Positions 1 to 4,909 of a stretch of 5,477 nt of DNA are shown here, in pieces (position 1 is the stretch's first letter; every line of letters starts with the position of its first letter). Made by a program: the position numbers and the translations under genes. Under the pieces are notes generated by a model. It made no database searches. It was not told the DNA's origin and saw only the letters and a list, made by a program, of their open reading frames with translations. Source of the stretch: an uncultured Eubacteriales bacterium (GTDB lineage Bacteria; Bacillota; Clostridia; Christensenellales; CAG-138); contig URSN01000119.1 of the NCBI GenBank assembly GCA_900550525.1, positions 1-5,477 of the forward strand, read 5' to 3'.

Positions 1-576
1 GATGTTTTCCTTGCGCTCCCGGATGGCGGCATATACGTCGTCGGTTCTGTCCGGCATATCCGGGCGATCCAGAAACAGAGCCGCCGCATACGCCGCCTGC
101 GTGATCAGCCGCGCGGGCAGGCCCAGCAGGATCGCCAGCGCCGCGCCGAACGCCGCGCCGGAGCTCGCGCCCAGGATGTCCGGCGCGGCCATCGGGTTTT
201 GGAACACGCTCTGGTACGCCGCGCCCGCGCCCGAGAGGCTGCACCCCACCAGGCACGCCAGCAGGATGCGCGGCAGGCGGATGTTGATGACGACCGCCTC
301 CATCTGCGCCTCCCAGGGGACCGTCTCCGGCAGCAGGGCGACGGGCCGCCCGGCGAGGGCGCCGAGCCCGTCCTCCACGAGCGCCGCCAGGCGGTAGAGC
401 AGGATGCGCGCCGCGTCCCGCACCGGCACGCCGAAGCGCCCGAGCAGGAACGAGAGCAGGAACAGCAGCACGCGCGCGGCCGCGAGCGCCCAGAGGCACG
501 CGCGCGCGCGCCGCCCGTGCGAAAAAGACGCGTCCGCGCCGCGGTGCGCCCGTTTTTCCGTCCTGTCCGCCGCCAT
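1..576 (-). CDS. FecCD-family ABC transporter permease, N-terminal part; truncated by window edge, tail anomalous
   Basis: This open frame of 192 codons starts at an ATG (576-574, minus strand) and runs off the left edge without a stop. An AAGGA ribosome-binding site lies 11 bases upstream. Residues 1-26 are polar and basic, 27-47 form a membrane segment, and residues 100-154 match the hallmark of BtuC/FecCD permeases: RLPRILL, then LSGAGAAYQSVFQNPMAAPD, then ILGASSGAAFGAALAILLGLP. Such proteins (usually about 330 residues) form the membrane channel of importers for ferric siderophores, heme or cobalamin; the substrate cannot be told here. From about residue 155 the sequence stops looking like a permease. 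Where a further membrane helix is expected it reads ARLITQAAYAAALFLDRPDM and then a charged stretch ending AIRERKENI. Codon use changes at the same place: 9 of the last 38 codons end in A/T, against 5 of the first 154. The permease assignment is firm. The tail is unidentified and may be a fusion, an insertion or an assembly join. Confidence 0.8.
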   Translation of the reverse strand, partial: MAADRTEKRAHRGADASFSHGRRARACLWALAAARVLLFLLSFLLGRFGVPVRDAARILLYRLAALVEDGLGALAGRPVALLPETVPWEAQMEAVVINIRLPRILLACLVGCSLSGAGAAYQSVFQNPMAAPDILGASSGAAFGAALAILLGLPARLITQAAYAAALFLDRPDMPDRTDDVYAAIRERKENI

Positions 577-711
577 GACCCGCGCCGTCCTTTCCCGCTC
601 CGTCCGCGCCGCCGCCCGATGGGCGGCGCTTCCGAACTATAATTCCGCCGCCGCCCGCCCGGGGGGCCGCTTTCGCGCCCGGCTGCATCCGCCGCGCCCG
701 GTGCGTTATTC

Positions 712-728
712 GCATAAAAATATAATGC
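712..728. promoter_or_regulatory. AT-rich dyad at the predicted permease transcription start; possible operator
   Basis: The half-sites GCAT and ATGC flank a 9-base A/T-only core (716-724). The dyad covers about +1 to +17 of the predicted minus-strand transcript, a usual place for a repressor. It does not match the Fur or DtxR consensus well, and the arms are only 4 bp, so a role in metal- or cofactor-dependent repression is speculative. Confidence 0.2.
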
Positions 729-734
729 AGATAT

Positions 735-763
735 AGTGTAGCAGACGCCCCGCCGAAAAACAA
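735..763 (-). promoter_or_regulatory. SigA-type promoter for the permease gene
   Basis: On the minus strand, TTGTTT (763-758) is followed after exactly 17 bases by TACACT (740-735). A TG one base upstream of the -10 (TGCTACACT) makes it an extended -10. The predicted start lies near 728, giving an untranslated leader of about 150 bases before the permease ATG. It sits in the only AT-rich part of the region. Assignment is by consensus and position only. Confidence 0.6.
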
Positions 764-920
764 GCCCCCGCGGCGATTTTCGCCCGGCAGGCCGGCGCGG
801 GGGCCGCACAGGGGCGCGGCCGCGCAGGGGGGGACGGCGGGTTTTCCGCGCGCGGACGGCCGCCGCCCGCTCCGCCGCCCCGTTCCGGGCGCGAATCGCC
901 CTCTCCGGCGCGGAAAACCG

Positions 921-949
921 TTGCCGCGGCCGCGCCGGGATGGTACAAT
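921..949 (+). promoter_or_regulatory. SigA-type extended -10 promoter for mrnC-rlmB-sigH
   Basis: TTGCCG (921-926) and TACAAT (944-949) are separated by exactly 17 bases, and the -10 is extended (TGGTACAAT). The expected start, 6-7 bases after the -10, falls at 955-957, on the A of the mrnC ATG at 956. The transcript would therefore have little or no leader. No Shine-Dalgarno sequence is present between the -10 and the ATG. Confidence 0.65.
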
Positions 950-955
950 GTTGAC

Positions 956-1390
956 ATGGGCATCCGGGATGAGATCGGCCGCGCGTTTCCGCAGCTGCCG
1001 CCGTGCGCGGCGCAGACGCTGCCCGCGCTGGCGCTGGCCTATGTGGGCGACACGGTATACGACCTGTACGTGCGCACGATGCTCGTGCGCCGCGGCCCGA
1101 TGGGCGCGCACGCGCTGCACCTTGCCGCGTCGGAGCTGGTGTGCGCGGCGGGGCAGGCGGCGGCGCTGCGGCGCATCGAACCGCTGCTGAGCGACCAGGA
1201 GCGCGCGGTGTACCACCGCGGGCGCAACGCGCACAGCGGCACCGTGCCGCGGCATGCGAGCGTGGCGGACTACCGCGTGGCCACGGGGCTGGAGGCGCTG
1301 GTGGGCTACCTGTACCTCACCGGCGCGGACGGGCGGCTCGGCGCGCTCATGCGCGCGGCGCTTGCGGCGGAGGATGGCGCGGAGCAATAG
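956..1390 (+). CDS. mrnC: Mini-ribonuclease III (23S rRNA maturation nuclease)
   Basis: This 144-residue protein matches the length of B. subtilis MrnC (about 143). It is a lone RNase III catalytic domain without the double-stranded-RNA-binding domain. The signature LALAYVGDTVYDLYVR (residues 25-40) carries the catalytic acid D32. RGRNAHSGTVPRH (88-100) is typical of Mini-III, and GLEALVGYLYL (111-121) supplies the second metal-binding acid E113. In B. subtilis the enzyme trims both ends of 23S rRNA precursors as a cytoplasmic homodimer. The ATG at 956 is the only sensible start: the frame stays open far upstream but offers no start codon, and later starts would cut into the domain. There is no ribosome-binding site, and the start coincides with the predicted transcription start, suggesting leaderless translation. 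It is first in an operon with rlmB (23-base gap) and sigH. The cysS gene often found upstream in relatives is absent. Confidence 0.93.
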   Translation: MGIRDEIGRAFPQLPPCAAQTLPALALAYVGDTVYDLYVRTMLVRRGPMGAHALHLAASELVCAAGQAAALRRIEPLLSDQERAVYHRGRNAHSGTVPRHASVADYRVATGLEALVGYLYLTGADGRLGALMRAALAAEDGAEQ

Positions 1391-1413
1391 ACGGCAGAAA
1401 CGGGAGATACGGC

Positions 1414-2445
1414 ATGGCAAGGAACACCTACGGCCCGCCCGCGGCGCGCGGCGGGCAGCGGCGGCTGGATGACGGCCGGCGGCAGGACGGCTACAGCGGC
1501 GGCGGGCAGCGGCGGCAGGATGACGGCCGGCGGCAGACCGGCTACAGCGGCGGCGGGCAAACGGGCGGCGGACGCGGCCAGGCGCAAACGGACGCGGCGC
1601 GGCGCACGCGCGCGCAGGCGTATGAAAAAGCGGCGGACGCGGCGCAGGCGGCCCTCCCGGCGCAGGAGGGCGGCGCGGACGAAGCGCCGTTCCTCATCAT
1701 CGGGCGCAACGCCGTGCGCGAGGCCATCCGCGCCGGGCGCAGCATCGACCGGCTGCTCGTCGCCGGGGAGCCGGACGGCTCGCTGCGCGAGCTCGTGTCG
1801 CTGGCGCGCGATCACAAGCTCGTCGTGCGCGAGGTGCCGCGCAAAAAGCTGGACGAGCTGTGCATGCCGTTCGGCCACGGCGGGCGCACGGCCAACCACC
1901 AGGGCATCGTCGCGTATGCGGCGGGCATGGAGTACTGCGGCGTGGAGGACATCCTCGCCTGCGCGGCGCAGCGGGGCGAGGCGCCGTTCGTCATCGTGCT
2001 CGACGGCGTGGAGGACCCGCACAACCTCGGCTCCATCATCCGCAGCGCGGAGTGCGCCGGCGCGCACGGCGTGATCATCGGCAAGCGGCGCAGCGCGTCC
2101 GTCACGCCGGCGGCGGTCAAGGCCGCGGCGGGGGCGACGGCGCTCATGCGCGTGGCGCGCGTGGTGAACATCCCGGCCGCGCTCGCGCAGCTCAAGGCGG
2201 CGGGATTGTGGATCGCCGGGGCGGACATGGGCGGCGGGCCGATGGCGCGCCAGCCGCTCGCCGGGCCGCTCGCGCTCGTGATCGGCGGCGAGGGCGGCGG
2301 GCTGACGCGCCTGGTGCGGCAGCGGTGCGACCTGCTCGTCTCCATCCCGATGCACGGGCAGATCGGCTCGCTCAACGCGGGCGTGGCCGCGGCGGTATTG
2401 ATGTTTGAAAAGCGGCGGCAGGACGCCGCCGGGGGGCGCGCATGA
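1414..2445 (+). CDS. rlmB: 23S rRNA (guanosine-2'-O-)-methyltransferase RlmB, SpoU/TrmH family, with disordered RG-rich N-terminus
   Basis: The product of 343 residues uses S-adenosylmethionine to methylate a guanosine ribose in 23S rRNA (G2251 in E. coli). An L30e-like substrate-binding domain begins near residue 93 (FLIIGRNAVREAIRAG). The SPOUT trefoil-knot domain follows, with motif 1 at 197-210 (DGVEDPHNLGSIIR; N204 and R210), motif 2 at 289-294 (VIGGEG; E293) and motif 3 at 311-323 (IPMHGQIGSLNAG; S319 and N321). All expected catalytic or cofactor residues are present. E. coli and B. subtilis homologues have about 243-249 residues; the excess is a Gly/Arg/Gln-rich N-terminal extension of about 90 residues with a 17-residue tandem repeat. 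Similar basic tails are common in actinobacterial RlmB and probably help RNA binding. GGGAG lies 7 bases before the ATG at 1414, which sets the start although the frame is open upstream. The stop overlaps the sigH start (ATGA). A generic SpoU methyltransferase acting elsewhere is possible, but the operon supports RlmB. Confidence 0.92.
   Translation: MARNTYGPPAARGGQRRLDDGRRQDGYSGGGQRRQDDGRRQTGYSGGGQTGGGRGQAQTDAARRTRAQAYEKAADAAQAALPAQEGGADEAPFLIIGRNAVREAIRAGRSIDRLLVAGEPDGSLRELVSLARDHKLVVREVPRKKLDELCMPFGHGGRTANHQGIVAYAAGMEYCGVEDILACAAQRGEAPFVIVLDGVEDPHNLGSIIRSAECAGAHGVIIGKRRSASVTPAAVKAAAGATALMRVARVVNIPAALAQLKAAGLWIAGADMGGGPMARQPLAGPLALVIGGEGGGLTRLVRQRCDLLVSIPMHGQIGSLNAGVAAAVLMFEKRRQDAAGGRA
1450..1560 (+). 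repeat. 51-bp in-frame tandem repeat in the rlmB N-terminal extension
   Basis: Copies begin at 1450, 1501 and 1552: two full units plus the start of a third. Each encodes 17 residues, GGQRRLDDGRRQDGYSG and then GGQRRQDDGRRQTGYSG, followed by GGQTGG. The period is a multiple of three, so copy-number change by slippage would keep the frame. The units are rich in Gly, Arg, Gln and Asp, as in disordered RNA-binding tails. Confidence 0.9.
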
Positions 2446-3074
2446 GCCGGCCGCACGCCGCAAAGCCGGACTATGCGGCGCTCGGCGACGAGGAGCTGCT
2501 GCGCCGCCTGCGCGCCGGCGGCGCGGCCGCCGAGGAGGCGCACTACGTGCGCTACACGCCCGTCGTGCGCAGCCGCGCGCGCACGTATTTCCTCGTGGGC
2601 GCGGACCGGGAGGACATCATCCAGGAGGGCATGATCGGCCTGTACAAGGCCGTGTGCGATTACGAGTTCGACAAGCAGGCGTCCTTCCGCGTGTTCGCGG
2701 AGCTGTGCATCACGCGGCAGATCATCACCGCCATCAAGAGCGCCACGCGCAAAAAGCACATCCCGCTCAACACCTATGTGTCGCTCAGCCGCCCGGTGTA
2801 CGACGACGGCGAGAGCGAGCGCACGCTCATCGACGTGCTGCAAACCGCGCGCGTGAGCGACCCGGAGGAGGCGCTCATCGGCCGCGAGAGCTACGAGGCC
2901 ATCGCGCGCGACATCGAGACGATACTCTCCCCGCTCGAGCGGCAGTCGCTCGCGCTGTATCTGCAGGGCCTGTCCTACCAGCAGATCGCCGCGGCGATCG
3001 GCCGCTCCACCAAGTGCGTGGACAACGCCATCCAGCGCGTGAAGAAAAAGCTCGAGGAACGCCTGCGCGCCTAG
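2442..3074 (+). CDS. sigH: RNA polymerase sigma factor SigH (Spo0H), early stationary/sporulation
   Basis: The 210-residue product closely resembles B. subtilis SigH, which directs RNA polymerase to transition-state and early sporulation genes. Region 2 spans about residues 35-110, with the core-binding stretch YFLVGADREDIIQEGMIGLY (49-68) and the -10 recognition stretch AELCITRQIITAIKSATRKK (86-105), followed by HIPLNTYVSLSRP. Region 4 spans about 163-208 (LSPLERQSLALYLQGLSYQQ and a helix-turn-helix ending KCVDNAIQRVKKKLEER), which reads the -35 element. Its start overlaps the rlmB stop (ATGA), implying translational coupling; a run of six G ends 5 bases before the ATG. I saw no separate promoter within the end of rlmB, so expression probably depends on the mrnC promoter. 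In B. subtilis rae1 (yacP) lies between rlmB and sigH, and rpmGB-secE-nusG follow; neither occurs here. The gene implies an endospore-forming lineage or a descendant of one, though SigH also runs competence and stationary-phase genes. Confidence 0.95.
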   Translation: MSRPHAAKPDYAALGDEELLRRLRAGGAAAEEAHYVRYTPVVRSRARTYFLVGADREDIIQEGMIGLYKAVCDYEFDKQASFRVFAELCITRQIITAIKSATRKKHIPLNTYVSLSRPVYDDGESERTLIDVLQTARVSDPEEALIGRESYEAIARDIETILSPLERQSLALYLQGLSYQQIAAAIGRSTKCVDNAIQRVKKKLEERLRA

Positions 3075-3112
3075 GCGCTTCCGGCCGGGGGGAGGAAGCC
3101 CCGGCGCCTGAC

Positions 3113-3135
3113 GCGCGCAGCGGCGCGCTTTCGTT
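3113..3135 (+). terminator. Probable intrinsic terminator after sigH
   Basis: A 6-bp GC-only stem (3113-3118 with 3123-3128, loop AGCG) is followed directly by TTTCGTT. A second hairpin just upstream (3084-3090 with 3099-3105, 7 bp, 8-base loop) begins 10 bases after the sigH stop. The T-tract is imperfect and random hairpins are common at this GC content, so confidence is moderate. The position, between the end of the operon and a gene with its own strong ribosome-binding site, fits. Confidence 0.4.
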
Positions 3136-3259
3136 CCGCCCCCCGGCGCACGGGCGCGCCCCAATACCCGGCGGGCCTGAGCGATTTGGCCGGGCGATGC
3201 CCCCCCCGGGCGATGCGCGCGCCCTTGCCCGGGCCATCCCTTTTTATCAGGAGGCAGCT

Positions 3260-3742
3260 ATGCAGAAAAAACGGGACCCATATGCATCCTTCGGCACGGT
3301 GTTCGCGCGCGTGGCGGGCGTGGAGCTCGCCGCGCTGCTCGTGCTCGCCGCCGTGCTGCGCCGCGGGACGGCGCTGTCCGTCGTCTCGCTGGTGCTCGGC
3401 GCGCAGGCGCTCGTCTTTGGCGGCATCGGGCTGGGCTTCCTGCTCGGCGCGCGCCGGCGGCGGCAGCGGCGCGAGGCGCTGCTCGCCGGCGGCTGCCGCG
3501 AGATGGCGGATGTGACGGGCCTGGAATGGGTGGCGAACGTGACGGTCAACGGCCGCCATCCGTGCCGCGTCGTCTGCCGCATCGAGCGCGGCGGCGTGCT
3601 GCACGAGTACCGCAGCGAGGCGCTGCGCTTCGACCCCGGCCTGCTGCCGGGCATGCGCGTGCCGGTCTATCTCGACCCGCACGACGAGCGCCGCTATTAT
3701 GTGGACGTGGAGAGCGCCGCGCCCCCGATCGTGCGGCACTGA
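3260..3742 (+). CDS. Small membrane protein, two TM helices plus DUF3592-like soluble domain
   Basis: The start at 3260 is set by a perfect AGGAGG (3249-3254) 5 bases upstream; the same frame is open further upstream but out of phase with sigH. The 160-residue product has a short basic N-terminus, two membrane segments at about 17-34 and 39-63, a very basic linker (ARRRRQRRE, 64-72) that should stay in the cytoplasm, and a soluble domain from about 84 to 151. That domain contains VNGRHPCRVVCRIE, a tyrosine/arginine strand (HEYRSEALRFDP) and the ending VPVYLDPHDERRYYVDV. This pattern resembles DUF3592-type proteins, small beta-rich domains attached to membrane hairpins, for which I know no firm biochemical role. 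The last eight residues (AAPPIVRH) and the stop lie in a 28-bp sequence repeated downstream. No clear promoter is visible before it. The family link is from pattern memory; the membrane layout is read directly. Confidence 0.8.
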   Translation: MQKKRDPYASFGTVFARVAGVELAALLVLAAVLRRGTALSVVSLVLGAQALVFGGIGLGFLLGARRRRQRREALLAGGCREMADVTGLEWVANVTVNGRHPCRVVCRIERGGVLHEYRSEALRFDPGLLPGMRVPVYLDPHDERRYYVDVESAAPPIVRH

Positions 3743-3804
3743 CCGGGGGATCGAGACGGGTGCTTACACGGTTGCTGCCGCGCCCCCGATCGTGCGGCGC
3801 TGAC
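3716..3804 (+). repeat. 28-bp direct repeat pair duplicating the 3' end of the upstream gene
   Basis: Copy 1 (3716-3743) and copy 2 (3777-3804) match at 27 of 28 bases, the difference being CAC versus CGC just before the TGA. Copy 1 encodes the last eight residues and stop of the DUF3592-like gene. The 33 bases between them (3744-3776) are unrelated to the sequence after copy 2. Each copy has a short internal dyad, GCCGC and GCGGC, around a CGATCG centre. A duplicated gene end including its stop is what site-specific integration leaves behind, but no integrase is visible. Confidence 0.85.
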
Positions 3805-3833
3805 GGAACGCCCCGCCATGTAGAGGCAGCTGC

Positions 3834-4871
3834 ATGTTCACGGTTGAAAAAGAAGATATTTCACGGATACTCAGAGATTTTGGCATTTCTTCAGATGTCG
3901 CGGCTTTTTCCGAGCTGCAGCGATACCATTATGAGAAAAACGACCCGGCGTCAAAGGACGTCCGCCTGATCATCCGGGCGGACCTTGCCGGCGGGCGGTC
4001 CGTCGTTGTGCGGTTCAAACACGAACCGGATGTCACGTTGGCGCTGGTGAACGCCCAGTGCCGGTTTGCCGGCTTCCTGGCGGACAACGGGATCAAAACG
4101 CCCGCGCTGTTCCTGGCGGATCGCGCCTACGCCCGCTGGTATACCATACGCGGCTATGACGTGATCGTGACCGTGGAGGCGTTCGCAGCGGGGGAACTCC
4201 GCGAGGTCAGCGATGAGATCGCCCAAAAAACCGGCGGCCTGCTGGCCCGGATGCACAATATCGCGCAAGCCGGCGCGTGCCATGTGCCGGGCGGCGTCCT
4301 GTTCGACCCCCTGCGCGAAAACGACCTCTTCAGCTTCGCGGCCTTCCGGCGGCACGAAGCGTTCCTGCGGTCCGTGGACGAGGCGCTGTACGGGGAGATT
4401 GCAAAGGAATATCACGCTCTTTTACAAAGGATTCGCGTGTTTGAAAACGAACCGAAATACGCCGTGCAGGGGGATATCAGCAACTGCAACCTGTATCAGA
4501 CCGCTGACGGCGAAATCGGCGTATTCGATTTCAACCGCTGCGGCGACGCCGTGCTCTACTACGACGCGGTGATGCAGGCGGTTTTTGAAGCGCGGCTCAT
4601 GGATTACCCCAAGGAGATCGCCGGGAAGCAGGAGCGCCTGATCCTCTCCGCGTTTTTCAGGGGCTATCACCGCGAACGGCCCTTTACGCGCGCGCAGCAG
4701 GAGGCGTTCCCGTACCTGTACGCCATGATCTCCGCCTTCTGGCGCGGCAGGATTCAATTCGATGAGGACAGCCTTTGCCATGCCGCTGCGGCGGGGGATG
4801 CGCAGGCCGCGCGGCGGCGGATGGAGGAGATCCGCGGGCGCATCCTGTCCCGCCCGGAAATGCCGCTTTGA
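3834..4871 (+). CDS. APH/phosphotransferase-fold kinase of unknown substrate; composition suggests transfer
   Basis: The 345-residue product is a probable ATP-dependent small-molecule kinase of the aminoglycoside phosphotransferase/homoserine kinase fold. SVVVRFKHE (56-64) includes the likely ATP-contacting K62. The catalytic loop reads VQGDISNCNLY (211-221): catalytic Asp D214 and metal-binding N219 are kept, but the usual His of the HGD motif is Gln (Q212). VFDFN (230-234) provides the second metal-binding Asp, D232, followed by a YYD stretch typical of the family. The start has GAGG 7 bases upstream. Only 12 of the first 30 codons after the ATG end in G/C, far below the operon genes; the C-terminal half is closer to the host pattern. 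The gene lies just after the duplicated 28-bp gene end and is convergent with a holin-like gene. Antibiotic resistance cannot be concluded: many such proteins phosphorylate sugars, choline, amino alcohols or unknown metabolites. The fold assignment is good; the substrate is unknown. Confidence 0.85.
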   Translation: MFTVEKEDISRILRDFGISSDVAAFSELQRYHYEKNDPASKDVRLIIRADLAGGRSVVVRFKHEPDVTLALVNAQCRFAGFLADNGIKTPALFLADRAYARWYTIRGYDVIVTVEAFAAGELREVSDEIAQKTGGLLARMHNIAQAGACHVPGGVLFDPLRENDLFSFAAFRRHEAFLRSVDEALYGEIAKEYHALLQRIRVFENEPKYAVQGDISNCNLYQTADGEIGVFDFNRCGDAVLYYDAVMQAVFEARLMDYPKEIAGKQERLILSAFFRGYHRERPFTRAQQEAFPYLYAMISAFWRGRIQFDEDSLCHAAAAGDAQAARRRMEEIRGRILSRPEMPL

Positions 4872-4909
4872 CCGTGCGGCCGGGTTTGCCCGCGCGCCGT
4901 CCCCGCGGC

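Larger units (their letters stand above)
577..955. other. Divergent intergenic region between permease gene and mrnC
   Basis: This stretch of 379 bases has no credible gene. The open frames crossing it are Pro/Arg/Gly/Ala-rich shadows of very high GC content. It holds one promoter for each flanking gene (735-763 minus, 921-949 plus), an AT-rich island at 705-740 and a smaller one near 634-646. The leader of the minus-strand gene contains an 8-bp hairpin (610-617 with 621-628, loop GAT). An 8-bp inverted repeat (765-772 with 796-803) lies upstream of the minus-strand promoter. I looked for the conserved cobalamin-riboswitch box in the ~150-base permease leader and did not find it. Confidence 0.6.

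Noticed and set aside
721..726. Perfect TATAAT on the plus strand, as a second mrnC promoter
   Set aside because: No -35-like hexamer at 16-18 bases upstream, and a much better promoter lies directly at the mrnC start.
105..809. Long minus-strand open frame of 234 codons over the permease gene and its leader
   Set aside because: It is Arg/Ser/Ala/Gly low-complexity in a frame shifted from the true permease frame, which carries the FecCD signature; a high-GC shadow.
951..956. Perfect TTGACA overlapping the mrnC start codon, as a -35 element
   Set aside because: No -10-like hexamer follows at 16-18 bases; the sequence there is GC-rich mrnC coding sequence.
706..963. Minus-strand open frame of 85 codons across the intergenic region
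   Set aside because: Pro/Ala/Gly/Arg-rich product with no domain; it covers both promoters and the mrnC start, and has no ribosome-binding site.
1003..1413. Extended N-terminus for RlmB inside mrnC
   Set aside because: The frame is open but overlaps mrnC; GGGAG and the ATG at 1414 set a good start.
1306..2463. 385-codon minus-strand open frame opposite rlmB
   Set aside because: Arg/Ala/His/Pro-rich shadow of the rlmB codons; the plus strand has all SpoU motifs.
1812..3164. 450-codon minus-strand open frame opposite rlmB/sigH
   Set aside because: Antisense shadow of two genes with clear family motifs; no domain pattern of its own.
3191..3216. 10-bp direct repeat CGGGCGATGC at 3191-3200 and 3207-3216
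   Set aside because: Short repeat around a C-run in very GC-rich spacer; expected by chance and without a link to the adjacent gene.
3227..3246. Terminator before the membrane-protein gene (CCCGGGC arms and a T-run)
   Set aside because: The T-run starts 7 bases after the stem and directly precedes the ribosome-binding site; geometry does not fit an intrinsic terminator.
3716..3804. CRISPR array (28-bp repeats, 33-bp spacer)
   Set aside because: Only two copies, one of them coding for the end of a protein, and no cas gene or further unit follows.
4872..4909. Bidirectional terminator between the convergent kinase and holin-like genes
   Set aside because: Only a 4-bp stem with a TTTG loop is visible and there is no T-tract.
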